Source: Lytechinus variegatus
Lineage: Eukaryota > Echinodermata > Echinoidea > Temnopleuroida > Toxopneustidae
Direction: 5' to 3'
Length of the DNA stretch: 64,000 bases
NCBI RefSeq assembly: GCF_018143015.1
Contig: NC_054746.1
Coordinates: 38,008,687 to 38,072,686, forward strand
Both the position numbers and the translations under genes were made by a program. Of the stretch, positions 47,501-58,400 are shown piece by piece (within the stretch, counting starts at the first letter, position 1; every line of letters begins with the position of its first letter). The notes under the pieces were generated by a model. It was not told the DNA's origin. It worked only from the letters and a program-made list of their open reading frames with translations, and made no database searches.

Positions 47501-49109
47501 TCTGAGGCGGCTATCAATAGTACTCTTAAAATTCAGCAAATATATATTTTCTCCCAGTATAGCAAGCAAATATTCTTATTATTCTGTTTGTTTGTTTTTA
47601 TTGTTTGTGAATGCATTGAATTTTTCTTTGTTAATGTATTCAGCATTTTTAATTTATGTTTTTTTATTTATTTATCCAATTGTTAATACATATTATCTAT
47701 TCATTTAATCATTTTGCCATTTAGTTATTTTTTGTCATTCATTAATCATAGATCGAGAAAATGAATTAAACTTTTCCCACGATTTCTTTATCTCTCATCC
47801 GTTTTGATTACTGTTCATAAGTTATTGAGCCGGTTGGATTAGGATTTAGTGCATTTAACAAAATAACAGTAAAAATTTGAAATGGTTATGATCGTGCCCT
47901 TTTCAACTAAAAAATGTATTACCAACATTTTCACACCTTTTCACTGGGATTTTATGAATCGAGAACTGCAATGTTTATTTGTTTTGTGGTGAGCTCTAAT
48001 TTTGGTGTGTTTTTTTTTAATCCTGTTGGCATGTTTAATTTTAGTTTATTTTTTTTGCCTTCTCGCACATGTTTAGACCACACTGGACAGTGGCGAATTG
48101 AGGGGGAGGCACATTCGGCCCGTGCCCCACTTTTGAGAGTTATAATCAGTTTTTTAATGTAAATATGGCGTACTTACACAAGTGGTCCCCCTTTTGAAAG
48201 TCACAGCACGTAATTTTAATGGGAATATGTCGTTCATACACAAATGAGGACCTTTTTTGCTTGTCAAATATTCCTCTGGAAAATGTGCCCCGGCCCCCCT
48301 TTGAAAAATCCTGAATCCGCCCCTGACACTGAATATTGTTTACCTTCATTGACCCCCTCCCCCCCCCCCTTCACTGTTCCCTGGTCATTTTATGTGGTTT
48401 TAGCTTATATTTTGTTTGCAGTATTTTGAACATTTGTTTTCTTCCAGATGGTGGTGCTATTGGTGGAGATGGCGGAATGAGTGAAGGAGAACGTATAGCA
48501 TTCCTATGTGATGAGCTCTATGCTGGAACCAATACATGTAGTGACAGACAAGGTCATTGTTCTGTGGATGGCATTGGAGCTTTCTGTCAGTGTAATATTG
48601 GATTCATAGGAGTTGCGTGCCAATACAGAGGTAATAACAGATCAGGTTTTTGATATCACTGAATTTCATCAAAATAGATCTGGTTTTTTTTTCATAAAGG
48701 GCAAGCCACCCCAACAAAATGTTGATTCGAAGAAAAATCAAACGGCATAACTATAACAGAACTGTCATTATAATCGAGTCGTAAAATATTGTTTTAGCGC
48801 AGAATGGCGTTCATAACTATGCAAGTGAATGCCGTTTTGTTGTTGTCTTTTTTTTGGATGTCAAATATTTCTGGACAAAATGCCCCCCCCCCTGGAAAAT
48901 CCTGGATCCGCCCCTGCAGACAAGCTAGCATGATAACACTGTTTAATGCAAATTTTTGATATGTTTTTTTTTCTGACCTAACTTTTTCATCTCCGTTTGT
49001 TTCAATTGCTTGTATCTTATCAGCCGAGAATGTCGCCCAGGTTCTGCAAGCTCTAATTGCCATGATGCGTGATCCTCACTATCGAGTCATCGGTGGCTTT
49101 ACTCCATAA
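44587..49109 (+). CDS. Secreted protein with two EGF-like domains and an acidic linker
   Basis: Exons: 44587-44659, 45942-46100, 46699-46911, 48448-48630, 49024-49109 (TAA); all introns are phase 1; 237 residues. A hydrophobic signal peptide covers about 1-22. RTKR at 27-30 is a furin-type site, leaving E31 as a possible mature N-terminus. EGF-like domain 1 uses C33, C43, C49, C58, C60, C69. A linker at 78-148 holds two strongly acidic runs (NEDDDD; GDDDDDDDE), threonines and an NST sequon. EGF-like domain 2 uses C169, C179, C186, C195, C197, C206. The tail ends IGGFTP. No transmembrane segment follows, so it should be secreted. Each EGF domain and the linker is its own phase-1 exon, the usual arrangement for shuffled extracellular modules. 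I do not recognise an ortholog. Sea urchin exogastrula-inducing peptides are also processed EGF peptides, but kinship is not shown. Confidence 0.85.
45120..45670. repeat. Decayed dispersed-repeat fragments
   Basis: A piece around 45197-45262 (GGTTCCGAAATTACGCAACA, then TTTTGTAAGTGCTTG) is related to 10960-10990. The CATAAGAAATTGC segment near 45250 and GTCCCAGAC-CGTGCCA near 45615 match words at 42003 and 42247. Homopolymer C and G runs separate the pieces. They look like one unidentified repeat family in several broken copies. Confidence 0.4.
46946..47560 (-). mobile_element. 5'-truncated LINE fragment (reverse transcriptase C-terminus)
   Basis: On the minus strand, 47569-47303 encodes RDPETIVHIFCDCPVVNIF followed by LWDD. 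This resembles the zinc-binding C-terminal region of non-LTR reverse transcriptases (ETxxHxxxxC, then W). The first CxxC is CSFY, so the motif is damaged, and frame breaks follow. A 17-bp direct repeat AGC(G/A)AGCAAATATTCTT at 46929-46945 and 47561-47577 is the target-site duplication. The insertion is in an intron of the EGF-like gene. Confidence 0.75.
48088..48325. mobile_element. hAT-like MITE with 8-bp duplication
   Basis: The left end CAGTGGCGAATTGAGG and the right end (inverse CAGGGGCGGATTCAGG) are TIRs. The flanks ACACTGGA (48080-48087) and ACACTGAA (48326-48333) match at 7 of 8 bases, the hAT duplication length. It is 238 bp with no ORF, in the EGF-like gene intron 46912-48447. Confidence 0.75.
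48830..48917. mobile_element. Broken relative of the hAT-like MITE
   Basis: The right end (CCTGGATCCGCCCCTG) and the preceding GGATGTCAAATATTTCTGGA parallel the right half of 48088-48325. No matching left terminus was found. It lies in the last intron of the EGF-like gene. Confidence 0.5.
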
Positions 49110-49565
49110 GATAACACTTGATTGCCTACATCATGTACATCATTCGCATTATTATAGTCGGATCTCAGGAGCTGTATTTCACACGTCTGTTTTTATTGGC
49201 AACTCCTAGGTTTTACCTTCCCATTGTAATTTAACGAAATACACGTTTTTACAGCAAGTTGTTGTTCTCTTACCTCAGTAAGAACGATACTTGAATTTTC
49301 GATATTAGTATATACTACTAGTAGCAGGTTTACATTTCTGCCTTAAGAGGTGGTTTGACAGGCGCAGAGTCAGGAATCCCCCCCCCCCCGATCTCCACAC
49401 CGAACAGTCATCACCTATAATGATTGGCGTTTGGTCACCAGACAAAAAGACACCCCCCCAAAAAAAAAAACCGTCAAATGTCATTTAAGGTTCATCTCCT
49501 TTACCTGCGACTGTGTCCTTAACCAGTACCCCCGTAGATCCATCGCTCATTCTTTTTATTCTTAG

Positions 49566-49817
49566 GAGCCCGATGGGAGGAGATATACCTCTACCGATCG
49601 GTTGAATCGAATTGAAAAGTGTAGGTTCGCTTATTCCAAATGTAACACTTTGTTAAATTATTTGGCTAAATTCTTGTGCTATATGAGGCCAATTATTCAG
49701 AAAAATAAAGAAGATTCTAAAGATATGCAAGTGTATATATTCATTAAAAATCAATTATTGTCTATTTATGATAAGTTTGTTTCGGTCTTTCGTGGACTTA
49801 AAACTATTACCTTGTAA
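49566..49817 (+). CDS. Candidate terminal exon of unknown gene
   Basis: A frame of 83 codons opens directly after an acceptor-like sequence (TTCTTTTTATTCTTAG at 49550-49565) and ends at TAA 49815-49817. It begins EPDGRRYTSTDRLNRIEKCR and continues with mixed, globular-looking composition. Upstream the same frame is closed by the TAG of the acceptor itself, as expected for an exon start in phase 0. The EGF-like gene's exons end in phase 1, so it does not extend that gene in this frame. In the phase-1 frame it would give only a 16-residue tail. It could equally be a relic of a mobile element. Confidence 0.25.
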   Translation, partial: EPDGRRYTSTDRLNRIEKCRFAYSKCNTLLNYLAKFLCYMRPIIQKNKEDSKDMQVYIFIKNQLLSIYDKFVSVFRGLKTITL

Positions 49818-50362
49818 GTGCATGTAGTGCTTTAAATTATATGACATCATGTTCTCTGTAACACGAGTGTAACCAGTGGAATATTCTCTTTGTTTTATAT
49901 GTCAAAAATGATTAGAGAACTATATATCCAACAGTATTGTCTGAAGCTATTAACCTTTATAACATAAAATGTTAGAATTGACACTGTATGCCTAACATCA
50001 TGATAGCAAATCACATTGGTTGCACTTTGTCAGTTTCTATATCATTGGGTCCTTATATAAAGATCACATTGCAGTTTCATTTGATATTTCGAAGACAGTA
50101 AAACAAAACTCTTTCAGGTCACTTTGGCCCTTATTTTGAAAGATATCATCCTCTCACATGGTCATAAAACTCACAAGTATAAATTGTTTTGACGGATCAT
50201 CATTTAGTCAAGCTACCAAAATAAAAACTATACTATTACAGATTATATTAAAGGAAAAGTTATTATCCAGGTCTATGAATTTTAGAAGCTTCCACTTGAT
50301 TTGAATGCCATTTGGTTAATTGACGAACGATTAAGGTTTGTAAAGATTGATAAGTCAGAGTA

Positions 50363-50687
50363 ATGATTGATTGATGATTGATTGATTGATTGATTCATTC
50401 ATTCATTCATTCGTTGTTCGTTCGTTCTTTCATTCTTTCATTCAATCAATCAATAATTCATTCATACATTCAATCATTCATTCATTCATTCATTCATACA
50501 TTCATTCATTCATTTATTTATTTATTTATTCATTCGTTCATTCATTCATTGATTTATTGATTGATTGATTCATTCATTCAATCATTCATTCATACATTGA
50601 TTGATTGATTGATTGATTAATTGATTGGTTGGTTGGTTGGTTGAGGGAGTGAGTGAGTGTTTGATTGATTGATTGATTGATTGATTA

Positions 50688-50721
<34 letters not shown>

Positions 50722-51045
50722 GATTGAATAATTGATTGATTGGTTGGTTGGTCTTTTTGATTGGATGATCCACTGATTACTTTACTTGCTAGCTTACTTT
50801 ATTTATTGAAACTCTGAATGAAAAAGATAGACTGACTGATTGATTGGTTGCCTGTTTTATTGAATGATAATTGATTAATCAATATTGATTGACTGCATAA
50901 CTGATTAATTATTAAAATTAATGTATATATTAATTGATAGACTGACCATTGATTGATTGATTGATTGAATGATTGATTGATTGATTGATTGATTGATCTT
51001 TTTATTAATTGATTGATCGATTGATTGGTTGGTTGATTGATTGTA
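50363..51045. repeat. Tetranucleotide microsatellites (ATTG/ATTC)
   Basis: Blocks of TGAT, CATT and TTGG tetranucleotides run 50363-50765 and again 50835-51045, switching phase and strand bias internally. They create false frames rich in I, H, S, F or N, Q, S. The mosaic of related tetramers suggests repeated slippage plus base change. Confidence 0.95.
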
Positions 51046-52490
51046 CACGTTCGTGTCAATATGTATATTCATTTATTTCTATCATTTGGGTGAAAATATG
51101 AGATAAAAGAGCATTGTAGAGAGATGTTATGCACAAACATAGACGCTGAGACGCAAGCACACACGTATTCTAGGCTCTTGAATGAAAAGAAATAGGGAAC
51201 TAAAGAGAGTTTCTTTTTTAACTTTTGATGAAAAGTATACTCAATCTGTTTAATGCCACCCCCTAAAAAATATATCATTATTTTCGGGTTCGAGGGAATT
51301 GTAATAATTATAAAGCGAAAATTAGCATTTAGAGCAGATCTACAATATTTTTACAATCCTGAATTGGATAGTCATCAGGAGGATAGACATAGACTACAAT
51401 ATTAAAAAAATCCCTGTACAGCAAGAGTGGAGAAAAAAAGGATGATAAAAATTCACATTCTTCTCGCTCGCTATCTATGCATATCTAATAACGGAGATAT
51501 TATGGCTCTTCGCTTCAACCACCATTAACCATGTTCACTGTTGTGTTTAGTAACATACGCACCCTGTTCATCATTGCAAAAAGGCCTTGAAATATTTCGT
51601 TTATAGGTCTGAATATTAAGCATGTTAAGCACGCAGTTTCGATCACATTAGGCTTATTTGAGTACAAATGAGATGGTTTCCTCTTAATGAATTCTTACAA
51701 AGAGTCCTTAAATTTTCAGGATTTCCAGATCGATATAAATAAACAAAATTTCTAATCGGGCTAGTTGTTTAAATATAAATTTATATTTAGAAAAATAATA
51801 TAAATGTCGCTTTTCAGGTCTACATATAATTAAAGCTGATTAGGCTTATTGGAGATCCATAATCAGGTTATATAGGTCCATGGATACATGATAGTAATTT
51901 ATCTTTAAAAAATTCACTCGCTAGTGCTTTACTCTTGCAATAACAGGCCTATATGTATTTAAACTTGTAAGATGTATCTATTTTTTTTCGAACTACGGTC
52001 TTAAGAACTACCCCCCCCCCCAAAAAAAAAAAAAACATTCAGCTCTTAATTCGACCGGCCAATAGGGGGCCTCGGGGAGATGTGGATTTTTAAAAAGTGA
52101 TTTTACCCCCCCCCCCCTAGCTCCCCCTCCTCTTACATGCAAAAGCTGGATTGTCCCCTCAATGACCGTTTTCTTGTGATTTTAGACAGTGCAGGCCTAT
52201 TTATATGCCTTCATCATTCTTGACAGTGATATCCAGAATCAACGCGATTAAATTAGTGTACCAGGAATTGTGAAGATGTATAATTTTATCGTAAACAATA
52301 ATAATAGCCACGCCCACATAGTGCACATTTCCCACCATATGGTACTTCCCCCTTTTGTCTCTGATAAGCTGCGCTAGGCTTCATCGCGCCCTAGCTAGCT
52401 CCCTACCGCTATAGCTCGCCTAGCGCTCGCTCGGCCGGTCTCTTCCTCCATCTTCATCTCTCTGTTCTTGTCGAATGTCGTGATAGAACG

Positions 52491-55400
52491 ATGGCTGGCA
52501 GCTCAGCTTTCCTGTTTTTCTCATTTTTATCTATATTTGCTATTTCCACTTCTAGTGAGTTCTACAATCCTGTTAGTTCTCAGGCGTTCAACGATGTCAA
52601 GAAATCGAAAGAGATTGTCGCCATTTCATTCATAAGAAGTAAGTAACCGGTGTAGAGAATGGAATCTCCAGGCCACTGTAACGACCCGAGCTCTGCCGCG
52701 AGCTTCGCCAAGGCTATGGCCGTAGCTGTGTTGTGCAGAACTTTGTGGCAAATTCAACCATATGTGTAATCAGTAAAAATATGCTGTATCATGGGGGGAC
52801 CTAAAGCTATTCAGTTTGTTTGCAAACAATAAAAACTATGCCAATTTTTATTTTTGAACAAATGATCTTTCACTAGGCCTAATTCATTTAAAACATTCTA
52901 AAGAACATTAACCAAGAAGAAAATATCACAAAACTCACGAAAACCCCTTTGGTTTTCCGAACACCTCTTGATTTCACCGCCCGATGTAGAAGGGGTCCTA
53001 AATACACACTCGATTTATCATGCAAAAAATTAGTATTTCCTGTGCCTCAATTTCTAAAATATGTTCATATCATTAGGCCTATATAGGATAATAGGCCTAT
53101 TAAATTAAAGAGAAATTCCAGTAGTTGCATTAAACACTGATTTCATGAGAAAGTCTGTAAAACCAGGCTTAATTGTCAGTATATCATCGAGGATGAAGAT
53201 CTGGTACAATTACATAAACTGAACTTTGTGAAATCTTGAAATCTATGCTGAAAAACGTTCACACTGAAGATCACCAACACAGATAGGAACACGTGGGACA
53301 GTGTATTATTATTGCTGGAATAAAGACCAGACGGAAGTGACCGAATCCGCGCTTATTTTGCTTATTTCTCAGCAATTACACAGTTTCTCCCAGAACCCTT
53401 TGGCACATATTTTTTATTCATACAAACAGACACCTGGGTGGTCATTATATTAGATTCTGTAAAAAGTCATTTTGAGATCGTTACCAAAACTGGAATTTAT
53501 CTTTAAAAGCGAATATAATCTAAATCCAAAAATTCCAAACAGTTATGGGTTAATTTTCTCTGCATTTAGAAATTTACTGCAGCCTCTGAAGGAATATTGA
53601 ATAGGGATCATTCGTCACTCTGCAGTCACAGTTCCACACACAGAGTGCGCATTTGTCATTAAAAACTACAAGTACTGTGCGATGAGTTGTGCATAGCTTT
53701 AGGGCCCCATACCATACATCTATGGAAGGAATTTTATTCAAAGTAGACTAAATCTAGTCTTGCAGCTTTTGAATGAAAGTTAAACCTTCATATCAATCTA
53801 ATTCTATTCTAGCCTTTTCATCATTTTTCCAAGAATGCTTCAAATAGATCTAGAATAGATCTGCTTTCTTGGAAAAAGAATGGCACTCCAAATTTTGAAA
53901 TAGCTGTCATGACATTGGTATGATAGTTTGTTTTAAATGAAAATCCCCTCTGTATTATCTGTTGAGTAAACGGGTCAAAATGAATAATTGGTACACATTA
54001 CCTTGTGTTTAGATGCATGAAAGTTATTTTTATAAATGTGTTATATAATGATTATTTGTGTGTATTCATTGATAAAATGATTACCTCTGTTAGTGAACCA
54101 TTAGACAGTCACAATCCCATTGGCTACAATGTACATCAGATGATGTTATGCTTACTAACTTTTTAATGAATTTTGTGAAAATATTGGTTTAGTTTTATTT
54201 GGAAATGAAAATAACAAGAAGTTGAAACATCCATAGAGGTTCTAGGGGGAAATTCTTAAGAGTTATGCGAGTAATATTTTATGAACTGTTTAGCACTAGT
54301 TAGCAGGTGTGTCTGGTAATATAATTGATTCAACATAATATTTTCACTTATCAAAAGTGAAGTGTCACATGTACCCGGTGGAGCCGAAATTGCTATTCCA
54401 TTTAAAATACTTTGCTCTGGGCTTTGCTAAGTCAATGTTTACAAAACACTGGGCAAACTAATGTACAACCCATCTAATACTAGACAAAAGCTTTCCCCTC
54501 AGACTGTTTCTAGCTGTAGTTACATAAAAGATTCTCCAGAACAGATGGTTATTTCTGTCTTCAGGGCACTCTTCCACCAAAGTGTTGGGAATATTAGACC
54601 TCATTGGCAGGTTGCTCATTGGGGATAATTAATCCATGTTGTAAGATTGTGTAGATACATGTATCAAAGTGTAATCTACATGTATGACTGTTCTAAATTC
54701 AAAAGAAAGGGTAATTTTATGTATAAGTTTCTTTTATCTTACACATTTATGTTGATTCAGTCAGTGACCACCTTCAAACATATTTCCTGTTCTTCTTAAT
54801 TTCCATCTATTTTAGCTACGCCACCGTACTCTGAAAGCTTTCAAAGTCATTTTAGTGAGGCTGGTGATTACCTAGAGGACTATGGAGTCTTCCTTGGAAC
54901 GGTTAGTGCAAAATAGTACAACATTCAGCTGATTGGGTTTACGTATATTATTAGATGTTCATTAAGAAAGTGAATTACTTCATTAAAGGGATGGTCCGGG
55001 CTGAAAGTATTTATAATTAAATAAATAGAGTAGAATTCACTAAGCAAAATGCCAAAATTCCATCAAAATCGTTAAAAATTATCAAAGTTATTGAATTTTA
55101 AAGTTTTGCAACATTTTGTGAAAACAGTCGCCATAAATATTCATTAGGTGGGCTGATGATGTCACATCTCCACTTGTTCTTTTGTATTTTATTATATGAA
55201 ATTAGGTTTATTCAAATTTTTCCCCCAAGAACTAGAAAAATTAGATTGACATCTGATTTGGTGCATTAGATATTTATTGCTGCAACTTATTTCATTGTAA
55301 GGGAGACATATTATTCACACAAGTATGAAATAATGAAAGAAAATATGATTTTATGTAATAACATAAGAAAACGGAAAGTGGAGATGTGACATCATCAGCC

Positions 55401-58400
55401 CACCTAATGAATATTCATGACCACTGTTTTTACAAAATATTGCTAAACTTTAAACTTCAATAACTTTATTATTTGTTATCCGATTTTGATGAAATTTTCG
55501 GCATATTGCTCAGTGAATTCTACTTTATGTATTAAGATATAAATATTTTCAGCCCGGACCATCCCTTTAAACCAGGGAATTCCCTGTTTAAACTGTCATA
55601 ATTGTTATGTTACAAACATATTTGAAGCCAACATAGGAGTGTCACCAAAATAAACTTTGTTCATCCATGTATGTATTTATATGTAAAATTCAGGTAATTG
55701 GAATTCAATATAAAGTGTATTTCAGAATGAAAATAGTCAAAAGAATAGCCCACATACAACAACAACAAAATTTCCCTTCAACTGATATTTGTTCCCTACA
55801 AAAGATCAACAAATTGAATAAAACTACATCTAAACAGGAAAGCAAATTTGAAAGGCATTGGCCTAGCAGGAAGTGAAAGTTGTAAGAGGGCATTGTATTG
55901 ATAAAATATAATTTGTACTGTGCTAAGAGCATGAATGGGTTGATGTTTTTTTTCTACTGCATACCATTTTTTCTCCATAGGTCTAAGCATGTATATGCCT
56001 AAAGTTTTATACATTGGGTTTTACTTTACCCAACAAGGTTAATTCTCTTTGTTTATCTCCAATTCATCAGGTGAACTGTTTGTCAGATCCTGAACCTGAT
56101 TATTGTCTTCGATCAGATGCTACAGAGAACCTATACATTTTCAGGTACACAATCCAATTCATTTAAACTACAATTATTTGAAACTATCATGTCTCAGTCA
56201 TGATCTTTTAACATATTCATTGTTCTTTTCTAAATAGAATATTAGATTTGAGAACTTTGAATAAGGAATTACATTATCAATGGAAATGGTCATACTGTAT
56301 GAAAAAAACCATTGCTGTTAATGGTAACTACCATATGGTGACTTTGCTCAACCACCATATCGAAATCAAGGTTCGCATCAAAATTATCTATACATATTAA
56401 ATTTCATGATGCATTGTACAATTACAAGGTTATTGACTAGTGATTCATTGTTTATCTTCTCAACATAAAACATCAAATTTATAAAGAAAATGTTAATTTA
56501 TAAAGGAAATTAAAATCATGTCAAGAAACTGGGCTATTCCTCTTTCAATCATGCTCCATTCCATCAACTATCTTTTCTGAAATCTCTATTTTACAAGTTC
56601 CAATCGTTTTGAGATTGGATAAGAATATCTTTCCACTATCTATTTGTATTGTACACGTTCCAATCATTTTTATGCTTTATAAGAATATCAAATATCTTTT
56701 CTAAAATTTTTATTGTACGTGTTCCGATCATTTTTATGCTGTATCAAATATCTTTTCTGAAATTTCCATTGTATGTGTTTTTATAATTTTTATAATGTAT
56801 AAGAATATCATCTATCTTTTTTGAAGTTTCTATTGTATGTGTTCCAATCATTTTGAGACTGGATAAGAATATCAACAAAAAGGAAATCTGGGAGCCGTTT
56901 CACAAAGAGTTAAGTAGGACTTAAAGTCATGCTTAAGTGTGCATATGATATTGGACATGTACCCTTAAAATTATCTGAAAAATAATAATAAAAACTTGAA
57001 TTTATTATTGATTTTAAGTCACACTTAATCTTTGTGAAACCTCTCCTGAACTGCAATGATGAATTGAGGAATGAGGTGTAAGATTAATATATCTGTGCAG
57101 CAGACTTCTTTTATGCTGGTATCTTGTACCATTAGATCTGGATGGAATTTCATTGTGATCCTCTGTAATGATTGAGTGAAAACATATGGGACTACCCGCA
57201 GATATAATTACAGAGTATGAAATATGGACAAAAAAATATCCTACATTTGAATTCCACCAAGAAAAAAGTGCAGAAGTTGAAAATGCATGCTAACATATGT
57301 GTTAATTTTTGAAATTAAAAGATATTTCATCTGTTCTGTGTCATGCCATTCATTTCCAAATGGGCTATAAACATGAAGCAACTTGAATGGATTTGAATCG
57401 AGATTAGGAGATGCTTCGAAAAGCTTTTAAAAATGTTTTTAAAAAAGTTGATAAAATAAACACCAGAATGCAGAAAGTGGAATGATTGATCTGACTGTAT
57501 ATTTTTTAAATTGAATATCATGTTGGTATTGAACAAATGAATAATGATGAATTATTCTAGTCACTAATATATCACTTTGTTTGATAGATCTTTTAGGATT
57601 TGTCATAGATTCTACAGGTTTATAGTTAAATCAGGATTTGTTGTCACACTTGTCAGTCCTTTGTGACATGAATAGATACAGTACACAAATGCATAAATTT
57701 GATTTTTGGGTATGTCTGCTAAGTACATGTTTTTTGGGTGATATAAGATCTGTTGTATCATGACCATCTTAGGAAACAGGTAATGCAAGTTGTTTTAGTC
57801 ATTTGTACTTTTACTGAAAATACAGCTGTCTCATTCTAGCTGTTATAATGCAAGTCACAATGAATATATTCAGTCATATGTTTGTGTTTTTTTATTGTTT
57901 CCAGACATGGAAATTTCCTCATCACCTTGGCCTATGATACTCTCTTCGATGTCGATTCTATTGTTTCTAATATTCTCCAGTAAGTACTGAAAGTAATTAT
58001 TAAATTAGAAGCATTTGGATATGTTCAAGAGGCAGGTGTAATTTTATTTTTGAAGTTACACTTGAATTTACAAATGGCTGGAATATCTTATCTTTGTATT
58101 TTCTATTTAATTTACAGTTGAAGACTAAGCTAAATTTCTTTATTTTTATTGTCTCACCTGCATAGCAGAGTGAGACTATAGGCGCCGCTTTTCCGACAGC
58201 GGCGGCGGTGTCAACATCAAATCTTAACCTGAGGTTAAGTTTTTGAAATGACATCATAACATAGAAAGTATATGGACCTAGTTCATGAAACTTGGCCATA
58301 AGGTTAATCAAGTATTACTGAACATCCTATTAGAGTTTCATGTCACATGACCAAGGTCAAAGGTCATTTTATTTTAGGGTCAATGAACTTAGACCATGTT

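Larger units (their letters stand above)
49110..52490. other. Intergenic region between the EGF-like gene and TXNDC16
   Basis: Holds a candidate exon (49566-49817), tetranucleotide arrays (50363-51045), and poly-C and poly-A runs near 52009-52035 and 52107-52118. Immediately upstream of TXNDC16 (about 52360-52490) the base composition becomes GC-rich, with CTAGC/GCTCGC words and a CT-rich run. This is compatible with a promoter and 5' UTR. No TATA box is called. Confidence 0.4.

Noticed and set aside
50386..51059. Several frames rich in I-H-S-F or N-Q-S
   Set aside because: These are translations of ATTG/ATTC tetranucleotide arrays on either strand.
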